A DNA stretch of 64,000 nucleotides from the NCBI RefSeq assembly GCF_018294505.1, contig NC_057800.1, positions 169,813,703-169,877,702 on the forward strand, in the 5' to 3' direction. Shown piece by piece: positions 35,700 to 46,326 of the stretch (positions are counted from its first letter, which is position 1; every line of letters begins with the position of its first letter). The stretch is from Triticum aestivum (Eukaryota; Streptophyta; Magnoliopsida; Poales; Poaceae). The position numbers and the translations under genes were made by a program. Below the pieces are notes generated by a model. That model did no database searches. It saw only the letters and a list, made by a program, of their open reading frames with translations, and was not told where the DNA came from.

Positions 35700-36640
35700 G
35701 GTGGACCAGAGAGGGCCGGATCTGACGTGGCGAGCGCGTCCGGGCATCCCCATATTCACCCCACATATGGGCTGGATATATAAGTTGCTAACAGTCCAGA
35801 TGTTTGGACCCCATATGGAGCATCTAGTTGGTTGCATTTATTTCATGGGCAGCCCGCCCGGACGTTTGGAACGGATATGGGAGGTCCGGTTGTAATGCTG
35901 GACGGTAGTTCAGGACTTCAGGGTAGACATCTCGATGCGAGTTTGAGAAGAAAGACAAAACATTTTTCAAGCGTGATGTTAAATTAGTGCCCAGGAAATG
36001 AAAAGGGAGTGCGATTGTTAGTGACGGCCTAGACTGATGGGATACAGAAGAGGGCAGAGGCATGAACTATAATCATTCTTGTCAACAAGAAGAACTTGAC
36101 AAGGGTCGATATTCACCTGCGTTGCAGTGGGATGTGCACCTGAGAGTTGCTTTCCCTCTGGCAGCAGTTGAACCCCTTGTGTGTGCAGCACAGCCGCGAT
36201 ACATCACGGTTTGACACTTTGCGGGGGACTGCGAAGCTTGCGGTCCGGCGTGATCGGAAACACGACAGGGTGCAGAGGTCACGGCAGAGGAGAGAGTGAT
36301 CGGCGGTCGGTAGACCGGCACTGGCTTGGCGTCTCGTGCTGGCCTGGCCTGTCTTGTCGGACGGAAACCAGGCTTCTGCGGCCGTGCATGCCCCGGCAGG
36401 GCTCTGCCGGCCTCCAATTCCCGCCCACCGCCGGCGGCGCGCACCTCCCCCTCGGTCCTCCGGGCCGAATACGCTCCACCCAGCCGTCTCGCCCGCGCCG
36501 CGCGGAGACGCGGTCGTCTCAGCGGAGTCGGGGCTCTTGCGGAAACTGCGCGATGATCGGCCGGTTTGGTGCGAGAAACGCTGGCCCATGCGACGACGCG
36601 TTCCCCCGGTCTATCACGTGGGCCGGCCCACTAACTAGAG
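35700..36640. other. Unassigned GC-rich intergenic region
   Basis: The first 200 bp look like upstream DNA of the minus-strand pseudogene. From about 36060 the sequence is GC-rich, with open frames on both strands (for example 36113-36589 minus and 36181-36681 plus) but no recognisable domain or consistent gene model. It ends with GGGCCGGCCCAC near 36620. No function is assigned. Confidence 0.4.
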
Positions 36641-36654
36641 CGTTAAAAAAATCT

Positions 36655-36815
36655 CCATCAACTGACACTCAGGTTTTCTGAAAAAAAAAACTGACACTTA
36701 GGTACGGCTCAAAAGATCCTAAAAAAAGGCACGGCTCAAAAGTTCTAAAAAAGGTAGGCTCAAAAACAAACTGACACTCAGGTACCTCTAAAAAAAACTG
36801 ACACTCAAATACCAG
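36655..36815. repeat. Short interspersed repeats of ACTGACACTCAGGTA
   Basis: Four imperfect copies of AAACTGACACTCAGGTA-like units alternating with GGCTCAAAAG units and A-runs. Confidence 0.7.
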
Positions 36816-36929
36816 CTAATATTTGAGTATTCCTTTGGCACCTTGTGACACTCGCTTCCCATTGAGGACGTCTGTCAACACCGCCACATGAGTAACATTG
36901 ACAATTGCCAATTATACGGTGTGGTGGAT

Positions 36930-37649
36930 TCATGAAAACGCTCGTGGAGTGTACATCAGCTAGATGTGTTTGGTATTTGGTGGATGAGGAACTCTCCGAA
37001 AAATTGATTGAGGCGAACAATCCAAATGCAAAGAGGTGGCTATTTGATCTCCGGGACTGATTATCACATGCTCAATTTGTCAAATTGGCCGAGACTTTGT
37101 GGGCAGTATGGACGACCCGAATGAAAGCTATTCATGATTGTATATTCCAGAGCCCCATGGCTATTCATTCATTCGTTGAGCGGTTCATCAATGAACTCGA
37201 GTCTATCAAAACAATGCTGACAACCTTGACACCCAGGCCTGCTACCCGAGACACAATTGCACATCCCTCCTGAAAGCCTCTGGCCGAAGGGTTTTGCAAA
37301 ATTCATGTGGATGGGGGTTTGTCACATGATGGCAATGTTGGAGCTTCAGCTGCTATATGTAGAAACCGAGATCGTAGTCACTTGGGTCCTCATCTCTTGT
37401 TCTCCATGGTACCACCGACCCAGCAACTTTGAAGATGCTTGCTTGCCGTGAAGCACCGGCCTTAGCACATGATCTCTCTCTGTCTAAGATTGTTATTGCA
37501 TGTGATTGCAAGTATGTGGTTGATAACATTATGTCAGGAAGTGGAGGCAATTATGAGGCTATTGTTAAAGAATTTAAAACCAAAACTAATTCTTTCGTTA
37601 GTTGCCTAGTTACTTTTGAAGGTAGAGCATCAAATAGTGAAGCTCATAG
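36930..37649 (+). pseudogene. RNase H-like / non-LTR reverse transcriptase C-terminal remnant (5' part)
   Basis: Translated pieces resemble the C-terminal part of plant LINE-type polyproteins or related RNase H-like proteins. The first piece (about 36945-37255, with CVWYLVDEEL and FVERFINELES) carries an in-frame TGA near 37060. Then comes an RNase H segment with KIHVDGGLSHDG near 37300, ACREAPALAHDLSLSK near 37445 and IACDCKYVVDN near 37500. A frame change occurs near 37400. The remnant is split by the Copia element at 37649/52204, inside the codons for SNSEAHS. It is non-functional. Confidence 0.7.
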
Positions 37650-39025
37650 TGTAAGTGCATCTAGTGCCACCCCTAGTTGGTTTTGGAGTATTGACGACAA
37701 ACCTAGTTGAGGGACTAATGTGTTTGTGAGAATTGCAGGATAACACAGGTAGAAGTCCCTCATTGATTCGGTTTTCCTACCAGAGATGACCCCTAAAAAT
37801 GTATGAAGACATTGAAGTCAAAGGTGGTATATGAAGATATTCACATTGAAGACTATGACAAGAGAAGACACCACATGAAGCCTATGAAGCTCGAAGACTT
37901 AGATCTTTCGTAGTTCTCTTTCTTCTGTGTTGAGTCATAGGAACCACCGTACTGTTAAGTGGGGTCCAAGAGAACCAGTCAGAATGACTGAAGTGATGCT
38001 TAAACAAAACCTATGTCTTCGAGTGAAGACTTTGAGAGCGAATCTTGTCCAGAGTCGGGCAAGTCAGCTTTGCTTGAAGCCCAAGTAAAGTTGCCGTGTG
38101 AGTTTGAAATCTGACCGTTGGAACACGTGTCAGTTCCTTAGTGACCCAGGGTCATTTCGGACAAATCAGGTCGGGTTGCCAAGTGGCTATAAATAGCCCA
38201 CCCCCTACAACCATAAACGGTTGGCTGCTCAGATTCAGAGTACGGCTTTTGTCGTTTGAGAGCAACCCACCTCGAAGCCTTTGAGAGAGAATTCCTTGCG
38301 AGGATAAAGCCCTAACCACCCAGAGCCAAAGAGAATTAGGCATCACTTAAGTCTTCTTGTCTGTGTGATCTGAAGACTTATTACACTTGAGGACTGTGCA
38401 TCCTCCAGCCGGTTAGGCGTCGCGTTCTGAGCATCCAAGAGACATTGTGGATTGCCGGTGAACGAAGTCTGTGAAGGTTTGGGAGTCTACCTTGAAGACT
38501 TACCAGAGTGATTGGGCGAGGTCTGTGTGACCTTAGCTCAAGGGGAATACGGTGAGGACTGGGTGTCCTGAGCTGCGTGTTCAGGACTGGGTGTCCGGGA
38601 CTGTGTGTCCTAAGGTTTAAATACCTAGCCGCCCTAACCAGACGTACAGTTGTCACAGCAACTGGAACTGGTCCAACAAATCATTGTCTTCAGCGAGTCA
38701 CTGGTTTCATCTTCCCTTCCCTTTACTTACTGTTACTCCTTGTGAAGTCATTGTATGTTCGCACTATCTTTTGTCTTCACTGAGTGACTGCGTGTTCTGT
38801 GTGGCTTCACAATATCTTCCTACCTGATCCTTACTACATTGCTGCTATTAGTCATTGTGCTTTCACTCTATTGAATACTTGACTATGGCTTGCCTAGTGT
38901 AGTCTACCTTCCGCTGCAGGGTAATAGGTTTATTTCTATCGTTTGTCTTCATAACTTCCACGTTTTGAAGACTTTCATAAAAATCGCCTATTCACCCCCC
39001 CTCTAGTCGATATAACGCACTTTCA
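37650..39025 (+). repeat. 5' LTR of the Copia element
   Basis: 1376 bp, TGTAAGTGC to CACTTTCA. A consensus TATA box, GGCTATAAATAGCCC, lies at about 38185-38199, inside a small palindrome, and would start the genomic transcript about 30 bases downstream. Confidence 0.95.
38187..38196 (+). promoter_or_regulatory. TATA box in the 5' LTR
   Basis: CTATAAATAG in the U3-like part of the LTR, duplicated in the 3' LTR at about 51366-51375. Confidence 0.75.
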
Positions 39026-39027
39026 AT

Positions 39028-39039
39028 TGGTATCAGAGC
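39028..39039 (+). promoter_or_regulatory. Primer-binding site (initiator tRNA-Met type)
   Basis: TGGTATCAGAGC two bases after the end of the 5' LTR, the usual minus-strand primer site of plant Copia elements. Confidence 0.9.
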
Positions 39040-39091
39040 AAGGTGCTCCCTTGTTCTGTGTGATTCGGTTTAACCACCTGGAGTTTTAGCT

Positions 39092-41620
39092 ATGTCGACT
39101 GCAGGGATAATTAAAGTCTCCGCTGCGTGCCCCGTCTTCGATGGAACTGAATATCCCTACTGGAAGAATAAGATGCGCATGCATCTTGAAGCCATTGACG
39201 TCGACCTATGGTATGTCGTCAAGAACGGCGTTCCCAAGGCTGGAGAAGGTGTCACTGCTGCTGATGTCAAGAAGTTCGTTCAACTGGACTCTACTGCCAA
39301 GAATATCATCTGTGGTCATCTGACCAAAGGACAGTATGGCCGTGTGAGTGCTTTGGAAACATCTAAGCTGGTCTGGGACTGGCTCTCCAAGGTCAATGAA
39401 GGCGTCTCAACCCAGAGAGATCAGAGAATCAGTGTCCTTCGCAACCTCTTCAACCGCTTCAAGCGAAATGACAATGAGAATGTCCAGCTCACATTTGACC
39501 GACTCACTGACATCACAAATGAGCTTCAAGCCCTCGGCGCTACTGAGATCACCAAACATGAAGTCGTCAAGACACTACTGAGATCACTTGATAGTTCGTT
39601 TGACACCCTAGCCCTGATGATTCAAGAACGTCCTGATTTCAAGACACTCGAGCCGTCTGACATACTTGAGAGGCTCAACACACATGAGTTTCAGCTTTCT
39701 GAGAAAAGAGATATCTACGGTCCAAACTATGGGCGAACTCGTGCCTTGAAGGCAAAAGCTGTCTCCTCATCTGAAGAAGAATCTGACAGCAGTTCGGATG
39801 ATCCTGAAGACATTGGAAGGGAACTTGCTATGCTTGTGAAGAAGTTCCAAAAATTCACCAAGAAGAAAGGTTTCAGAAAGTCTTCCCGATCAAGCTCAAG
39901 GAATGATGAAGCTTCTGCTCACGACTACAAGAAGAAAACATGTCACAAGTGCAAGAAACCTGGCCACTTCATCTCTGAGTGTCCACAGTGGGACAATGAG
40001 AACAAAAAGAAGAAGAAGAGCAAGGAATATGACTCTGACGACAAGAAGAAGAAGAAATACTCAAAGTCTTCTTCCAAGTCTTCCTCAAAGTCTTCATCAC
40101 ACAAGAAGAGCTCATCTGGCAAGGCACGTGCGTTTGTTGGCAAGGAAATGGATTCAGAGGAGGAGTCCGCTTCTGAGGAGGCGGAGGTGGAGTCTGAGGA
40201 GGAGTCCGATTCAGGCGTCGCAAGTCTGGCTACAGCATACGTTGCCAAGTCCATCTTCAACACTGAAGACAATGACTTCATCACCGACACCGATGCAAAT
40301 GACAAGGACTACTCCGCTTCTACCTACTGCTTCATGGCACGCGGTGCCAAGGTAAACACACGCACTACTCACTATCAAACATCTAGTGACGATGACTCTG
40401 ATTGTGGTTCAAAACCCAGCTACAAAACACTTGCTAAAATTGCAACTGAACAACAGAAAGCTATGGAACATATTCAAAAACTGTTAGACAGAAGCGATGA
40501 TCTGTTAGGTGCTGAAATGACTCGATCTGAATCCTTAATTGAAGACATAAAAAATCTTCACGTTAAGTATCAGGAACTTGAAAGTCGTCATGAAACTCTC
40601 TCAACAACTCATGAAAAGCTTTCCTATGATTATCTTCAAAGGAAGCAAGATCTTGAGAAATTGAGAGCGGCTCATGAAGATCTTCAAAAGGAAAACGAGT
40701 CACTTCGCGCCAAACAGATCAGTTCCGCTCAGGAAGGATTTGAACCACCATGTCTTAAATGCATTGAGCGTGATAATGCTACTTCTGTTGCTGAATGTTC
40801 TACTGCTACTACTGTTGCAATATCTTCAACTGTTGATGTGGTAACTAACCCCTCTGCTGAGGATACCACTGCTATTGCTGATGAGAATGCTAGGTTGAAG
40901 ACATTGCTTGAAACAGGGATGTACAAAAGTCTTAAAGGGCATCAGACACTATGTGATGTCCTCAAAAAGCAGATTCTGAACCGAAACCCGAGGAAAGAGG
41001 GTGTTGGGTTCGTAAGGAAAATGAATGCTGATGGCTCTTACTGGAAACCTGAGCAGTACCCCAAAACCACGTGGGTTGCTGCAAAGGAACCTTCAGCAGA
41101 TCCATCCAATCTATCTGGCTTCACTTGTGCTAACCCCATTATCATTGATGAATCCCTTGATGCAAACTATAAACTGTTTAAGAATCAGAATGGTGAAGTG
41201 TTTGCCAGGTACATTGGTACTAACTGCAGGAATGGACCGCCTATGAAGAAGATCTGGGTTCCGAAAAGGTGTCTGGAGAATCTTCCTGTGAATGTCATCA
41301 TGACACCTCACGTGAAGAAGACAAACCTCAGACCAAAGGCTTCATACGGTCCAAAGGCTTCATACAGACAGAGGACTCACCTGAGTCGCACTAACGCAAA
41401 TGTTTTGCAGGGAAACCATACTCAGGCATATGAATATGAGAGCGGTTCATCAAACCGCCATGTTCATAAGACCAAGAACTATTCTGCTTATTCTTATGAG
41501 TACTATTGTCCGCCTGCAAGACTGTTTGCTAGGGCTCCAAAGCCAAAGTTCTCAGATGCTGCACTTAGACTTATTGCTTCTAAGCCACCCTTGAAGATGT
41601 GGGTGGCTAAGAAAGCTTAA
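39092..41620 (+). CDS. gag: Copia gag polyprotein
   Basis: Intact 842-residue capsid/nucleocapsid protein. The N-terminal 220 residues form a plant Copia gag domain (FDGTEYPYWKNKMRMHLEA; RNLFNRFKRNDNENVQ). A CCHC zinc knuckle, CHKCKKPGHFISEC, lies at 284-297. It is followed by long Lys/Ser-rich and acidic tracts (about 300-375), a probable coiled coil (about 447-545) and a Tyr/Pro-rich C-terminus. It is longer than typical Copia gag, as in Sireviruses. The start is the first ATG after the PBS, in a suitable position 66 bp after the LTR. Just after the stop (41618-41620) comes TCTCTTTTGCAG, which looks like a splice acceptor, then a short ORF in another frame. Confidence 0.93.
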   Translation: MSTAGIIKVSAACPVFDGTEYPYWKNKMRMHLEAIDVDLWYVVKNGVPKAGEGVTAADVKKFVQLDSTAKNIICGHLTKGQYGRVSALETSKLVWDWLSKVNEGVSTQRDQRISVLRNLFNRFKRNDNENVQLTFDRLTDITNELQALGATEITKHEVVKTLLRSLDSSFDTLALMIQERPDFKTLEPSDILERLNTHEFQLSEKRDIYGPNYGRTRALKAKAVSSSEEESDSSSDDPEDIGRELAMLVKKFQKFTKKKGFRKSSRSSSRNDEASAHDYKKKTCHKCKKPGHFISECPQWDNENKKKKKSKEYDSDDKKKKKYSKSSSKSSSKSSSHKKSSSGKARAFVGKEMDSEEESASEEAEVESEEESDSGVASLATAYVAKSIFNTEDNDFITDTDANDKDYSASTYCFMARGAKVNTRTTHYQTSSDDDSDCGSKPSYKTLAKIATEQQKAMEHIQKLLDRSDDLLGAEMTRSESLIEDIKNLHVKYQELESRHETLSTTHEKLSYDYLQRKQDLEKLRAAHEDLQKENESLRAKQISSAQEGFEPPCLKCIERDNATSVAECSTATTVAISSTVDVVTNPSAEDTTAIADENARLKTLLETGMYKSLKGHQTLCDVLKKQILNRNPRKEGVGFVRKMNADGSYWKPEQYPKTTWVAAKEPSADPSNLSGFTCANPIIIDESLDANYKLFKNQNGEVFARYIGTNCRNGPPMKKIWVPKRCLENLPVNVIMTPHVKKTNLRPKASYGPKASYRQRTHLSRTNANVLQGNHTQAYEYESGSSNRHVHKTKNYSAYSYEYYCPPARLFARAPKPKFSDAALRLIASKPPLKMWVAKKA

Positions 41621-41627
41621 CTCTCTT

Positions 41628-41906
41628 TTGCAGGGAAAGGTCTCCAGCAGAAAACCAAAATCGTCTGACGCTATTGCTGGGGACCTTAAACATCTTGTAG
41701 GGCGCAAGATCAAATGCCCGAATGGTCTTACTATGTACTTCGTTCCTGAATCGCTTGCTACTCTCCCTATTAGTCCTAATCTGGATCTAAGCTTTCATAA
41801 CCCACTGGTTCGTCAAATGTTTTTGCTTCACAATGCTCTTCGTGAAGCCTATCCCCCTAACTGCACTGTAGGGTACGACACCAGCGTCTTCAGAATGGAT
41901 TATTGA
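41628..41906 (+). CDS. Short ORF bridging gag and pol (probable N-terminal pol segment)
   Basis: A 92-codon frame beginning immediately after the gag stop, with [18 protein letters not shown] and a [14 protein letters not shown] segment. It overlaps the opened pol frame (from 41872) and is one frame away from it, ending just where the protease active site begins in the pol frame. It is probably the pol leader separated from the rest by a single frame change; programmed frameshifting cannot be ruled out from one copy. Confidence 0.6.
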   Translation: MQGKVSSRKPKSSDAIAGDLKHLVGRKIKCPNGLTMYFVPESLATLPISPNLDLSFHNPLVRQMFLLHNALREAYPPNCTVGYDTSVFRMDY

Positions 41907-44900
41907 TAGTGGGTGTACAAATCACATGACTGGCAAAAGAAGCCTTCTTATGGACTCAACCTTACGTCCATCCGACAAGAGCCACATCACATTTGCTGAC
42001 ACTGGTAAAAGTAAGGTATTGGGTCTAGGTAGAGTTGCAATCTCAAGGGATCAACACATGGATAAAGTCATGCTTGTTGAATCCCTTGGCTTCAACTTAA
42101 TGTCTGTCTCAATGCTTTGCGATTTAAACATGATCGTAATATTTGGAAAATATCGTTGCCTTGTTCTAATGGAATCTGACAAGTCTCTAGTATTTGAAGG
42201 GTATCGAAAAGATGATTTGTACGTGGTAGATTTCTCAGCAGGACCACAGCTTGCCGTATGTCTTCTAGCAAAAGCTTCAGAATGCTGGCTCTGGCATCGG
42301 AGGCTTGGGCATGCTGGCATGAGGAACCTCCACACCCTGGCAAAGAAGAAGCATGTCATAGGCATCGAGGGCGTCAAGTTCAAGAAAGATCACTTATGCG
42401 GTGCCTGTGAGGCAGGAAAGATGACGAGGGCCAAACATCCCTCGAAGACAATCATGACCACTACTCGACCCTTCGAACTGCTTCACATGGATCTTTTCGG
42501 TCCCACTCATTACTCAACTCTTACTACTACTGCTTGTCTCTATGGCTTTGTCATTGTTGATGATTATTCTAGATATACTTGGGTGCACATAATCCTTTAC
42601 AAGACTGAAGTGCAGGATGTCTTCAGACGCTTCGCCAATCGAGCAATGAACAACTATGGCGCCAAGATAAAGCATATCAGAAGTGACAATGGCACTGAAT
42701 TCAAGAACACTGGCCTTGATACATATCTTGATACCTTGGGCATCACACATGAATTCTCAGCCCCGTACACGCCACAGCAGAATGGGGTCGTCGAACGCAA
42801 GAACAGAACACTCATTGAGATGGCCAGAACGATGCTAGATGAATACAAGACTCCAAGAAAATTCTGGCCTGAAGCCATTGATACTGCATGCCATACAATC
42901 AATCGTGTTTATCTTCACAAGCTTCTGAACAAGACATCTTATGAGCTCCTTACTGGCAAGAAGCCAAATGTCAGTTACTTCAGAGTATTTGGCGCCAGGT
43001 GCTGGATCAAGGACCCACATCACACCTCAAAGTTTGCACCAAAAGCACATGAGGGTTTTATGCTTGGATATGGAAAGGATTCGCACTCCTACAGAGTCTT
43101 CAATCTCTTTCATTACAAAGTGGTTGAAACAGTGGATGTGCGGTTCGATGAGACCAACGGTTCACAAAGAGAGCAACTGCCAAATGTGCTAGATGAAGTT
43201 CCATCCAGTGAATCAATCAAGCTAATGGGAACTGGAGAAATTATACCTTCTGAAGCTCATCCTGAAGAAGAACTTATCATCTCAGCACCTGATCAACATG
43301 AAGACAATGCTCAGCCTGAAGACATTCCTTCTAACAACGACAATGATCAGCAAGAGCAAAATCTTCGCCCTGTACATCCTCGCGTTGCCAATGAAGTGCA
43401 GATTGAAAGAATAATTGATAGCATCAATGCACCCGGTCCACTCACTCGTTCAAGGGCAACTCAGCTAGCAAATTTCTGTGGGCACTTCGCATTCGTCTCA
43501 ATAACAGAACCCAAGAAAGTTGAAGAAGCCTTCATGGAACCTGAATGGATTCAAGCTATGCAAGAAGAGCTTCAACAGTTTGAGCTGAATAATGTATGGG
43601 AACTGGTCAAGCGTCCTGATCCTCGGAAGCACAACATAATAGGCACCAAATGGATATACCGCAACAAGCAAGATGAGCATGGTCAAGTTGTCAGAAACAA
43701 AGCTCGTCTCGTTGCTCAAGGATATACTCAAGTGGAAGGCATTGACTTCGATGAAACATTTGCTCCTGTGGCTAGACTTGAAGCCATACGCATACTGCTG
43801 GCCTATGCAAATCATCACAACATACTTCTTTATCAAATGGATGTGAAGAGCGCCTTCCTCAATGGCAAGATTGAAGAAGAAGTGTATGTTGCACAACCTC
43901 CTGGCTTTGAAGATCCAAAACATCCTGACATGGTATACAAGCTCAACAAGGCACTGTATGGCCTCAAACAAGCCCCTCGGGCCTGGTATGACACACTCAA
44001 ATACTTCCTGAAGAGCAAAGGCTTCATACCTGGTTCTCTCGACCCCACTCTCTTCACGAAGACATATGATGGTGAACTGTTTGTGTGCCAAATATATGTG
44101 GATGACATTATCTTCGGCTGCACCAATCAGAAGTACAGTGAAGAGTTTGGATATATGATGCAAGAGCAATATCAAATGTCTATGATGGGAGAGCTGAAGT
44201 TCTTTCTCGGTCTTCAAATACGACAGCAACGCAACGGCATCTTCATATCTCAAGAGAAGTATCTCAAAGATTGCCTGAAGAAGTTCGGTATGCAAGACTG
44301 CAAAGGCTTCACGACGCCAATGCCAGCCAAGCATCATCTGGGTCCTGACGACAATGGTAAAGAGTTCGATCAAAAGGTATACCGCTCCATGATTGGTTCT
44401 TTACTTTATCTATGTGCATCTAGGCCAGATATTATGCTTAGTGTTTGCATGTGTGCTCGATTTCAAGCGGCACCAAAGGAGTCGCATCACTTAGCTGTGA
44501 AGCGAATTCTTCGATATTTGGCTCACACCCCAACTCTAGGATTATGGTATCCAAAGGGCTCAGAGTTTGATCTGGTTGGATTCTCGGATGCTGATTATGC
44601 TGGTGACAAAGTTGATCGCAAGTCTACATCAGGCACATGTCACTTTCTGGGACGATCACTTGTATGTTGGTCTTCAAAGAAGCAGAACTGTGTATCTCTC
44701 TCCACTGCTGAATCTGAATACATTGCTGCTGGATCTTGCTGCGCTCAGCTTCTGTGGATGAAGCAAACGCTCAAAGACTATGGCATTCATCTGAAGCAAG
44801 TGCCACTCTACTGCGACAACGAAAGCGCCATCAAGATTGCCAACAACCCAGTTCAGCACTCGAAGACAAAGCACATTGAAATTCGTCATCACTTTCTCAG

Positions 44901-45048
44901 AGATCATGTTGTGAAGGAAGATATTGATATCATACACGTCAACACTGAAGAGCAATTGGCAGATATCTTCACCAAGCCCTTGGATGAGAAGAGATTTTGC
45001 AAGTTACGGTGTGAGCTAAATATCCTGGAATCCTCAAATGTCCTGTGA
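41872..45048 (+). CDS. pol: Copia pol polyprotein (protease, integrase, RT, RNase H)
   Basis: The frame opens after a TAG at 41869-41871; the first ATG is at 41926, and residue numbers below start there. The protease active site DSG lies before it at 41905-41913. The zinc-binding H124/H129/C158/C161 pre-integrase is followed by an integrase core with D189, D254 and E290 (DD35E spacing) and [12 protein letters not shown]. The Copia-type RT has [10 protein letters not shown] near 594 and the catalytic YVDD at 724-727. RNase H has SDAD at 887-890, STAESEY near 926 and CDNES near 963. The frame runs to a stop at 45048 without interruption, so RT, RNase H and integrase look functional. The ATG at 41926 lies downstream of the protease active site, so an active protease needs fusion with upstream frames. 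Confidence 0.93.
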   Translation, partial: GTTPASSEWIIDSGCTNHMTGKRSLLMDSTLRPSDKSHITFADTGKSKVLGLGRVAISRDQHMDKVMLVESLGFNLMSVSMLCDLNMIVIFGKYRCLVLMESDKSLVFEGYRKDDLYVVDFSAGPQLAVCLLAKASECWLWHRRLGHAGMRNLHTLAKKKHVIGIEGVKFKKDHLCGACEAGKMTRAKHPSKTIMTTTRPFELLHMDLFGPTHYSTLTTTACLYGFVIVDDYSRYTWVHIILYKTEVQDVFRRFANRAMNNYGAKIKHIRSDNGTEFKNTGLDTYLDTLGITHEFSAPYTPQQNGVVERKNRTLIEMARTMLDEYKTPRKFWPEAIDTACHTINRVYLHKLLNKTSYELLTGKKPNVSYFRVFGARCWIKDPHHTSKFAPKAHEGFMLGYGKDSHSYRVFNLFHYKVVETVDVRFDETNGSQREQLPNVLDEVPSSESIKLMGTGEIIPSEAHPEEELIISAPDQHEDNAQPEDIPSNNDNDQQEQNLRPVHPRVANEVQIERIIDSINAPGPLTRSRATQLANFCGHFAFVSITEPKKVEEAFMEPEWIQAMQEELQQFELNNVWELVKRPDPRKHNIIGTKWIYRNKQDEHGQVVRNKARLVAQGYTQVEGIDFDETFAPVARLEAIRILLAYANHHNILLYQMDVKSAFLNGKIEEEVYVAQPPGFEDPKHPDMVYKLNKALYGLKQAPRAWYDTLKYFLKSKGFIPGSLDPTLFTKTYDGELFVCQIYVDDIIFGCTNQKYSEEFGYMMQEQYQMSMMGELKFFLGLQIRQQRNGIFISQEKYLKDCLKKFGMQDCKGFTTPMPAKHHLGPDDNGKEFDQKVYRSMIGSLLYLCASRPDIMLSVCMCARFQAAPKESHHLAVKRILRYLAHTPTLGLWYPKGSEFDLVGFSDADYAGDKVDRKSTSGTCHFLGRSLVCWSSKKQNCVSLSTAESEYIAAGSCCAQLLWMKQTLKDYGIHLKQVPLYCDNESAIKIANNPVQHSKTKHIEIRHHFLRDHVVKEDIDIIHVNTEEQLADIFTKPLDEKRFCKLRCELNILESSNVL

Positions 45049-46326
45049 TCAGGCACACATCCTAACCCTTATGCATATTGATGACTTAGATGTGCAACAC
45101 ACGAAGTAAAGTATATCTTCAATCAATGAAGACATACATTCTAAGTGTGAATACATTAATGTGGAATTTGACTTCGGAGCGCCACGATAATTGTGCGCCG
45201 TGTCTGGGTCTAATACTTCCTATACAGTGGGTAACGCCACCACCAAATGTTCTGTTTGAAGTGTTTCACTCATGGCGTTACATTTGCTATGTCTTCACAT
45301 TTGGTTTGGCTTCAATCTCAACATGTCTTCATGATTATCTTCACTATGTTGATTATATATATATATACTAGTGTTCTGTCCTCTACAGCATTCACTTATA
45401 GCTATGTCTTCTTGTTGAATCTTTTGAACTAAGTGAATGTGATCGGACCCTAACCTCTCTATGCTTTCTATCTCAAATTCTATCTCTCCAAATCATATGC
45501 ATTCTATTGAAACTACCAAATGTCTTCTCTGCGTCCTTGTCAGCAGAAGATACAGAGACAACCATTAAGTCCGTTTTCAATGCTCATTCCTCCACATGAA
45601 ACCCGGAGAAGTAGGAACGACCACCCGACAATCCAGGCGTGCGTGGGACGTGGAACAAACCCCAAAATTCCGCATAATGGCCACGTGTTCCTCAGATGCG
45701 AATCGCCAGGGGCACCTGTGTAATAACGCAGTGCCGCCCCTGTACCTATAAATACACACTTCACGGCGGTCATTATCTCTTCTTCCACTCTCGCACGAAC
45801 CCTAGCGCCACCGCTAGCCCTCGACGACGCCGGCGACGAAGCGCTTCGCTGCCGCAACCTCTCCGACGCCGTCTTCACGCCGACCGCGGACATCGTCCTC
45901 TCCGCCGTCGCCGTAGGTGTCCTCCGTCGCCAAGTTAGGGCACGGAAGATCGAACTGCTCGGCCTCATCTTCCACTCCGTCTAGCAGTTCTTAGTGTGGT
46001 AAATAAAACTTCCTTTTTACGGCACCGTTGATCCTATGGCTTTGTCACTTTCTACCACAAGCAGTTTCTATTCACACAAGTTAGATCTCTCTCATACTGC
46101 ATCTCATAACATGCCTAGTATATTCACTTATGCTTCACAAAGTAGTTAGATTCCTCACTTGTACTGATCTCTGGATTCGTACAAATCTGGAACCAACTCC
46201 TTATCTATGAGTGAATGTCTTCGCACGATGAGGTCAATGTCTTCTAAACTGATTTATCTTCAAAATCTTCTGAGAATGCATATGACCTCTTCCCCTTCCC
46301 TCGCACCTTAATGCTGTCACAGGTAC
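45049..46326 (+). promoter_or_regulatory. Apparent internal promoter, leader exon and leader intron for ORF3
   Basis: 1.28 kb between pol and ORF3. After AT-rich DNA a consensus CTATAAATA (45746-45754) is followed by a GC-rich leader (about 45780-45998) with GAACCCTAGCGCC, typical of a plant 5' leader. A GT donor at 45999 (GTGGTAAAT context) and an acceptor CTGTCACAG ending at 46322 would remove a 324 bp AT-richer intron and place the ORF3 ATG (46327) four bases into the next exon. All of this is read from consensus signals; no transcript evidence is available. Confidence 0.55.

Noticed and set aside
36082..36681. Open frames of 120-166 codons on both strands in GC-rich DNA
   Set aside because: Overlapping frames on both strands with Arg/Ser/Pro-rich low-information products; no consistent gene model.
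43498..44373. 291-codon minus-strand open frame inside Copia pol
   Set aside because: Antisense shadow of the RT region, which is strongly supported on the + strand.
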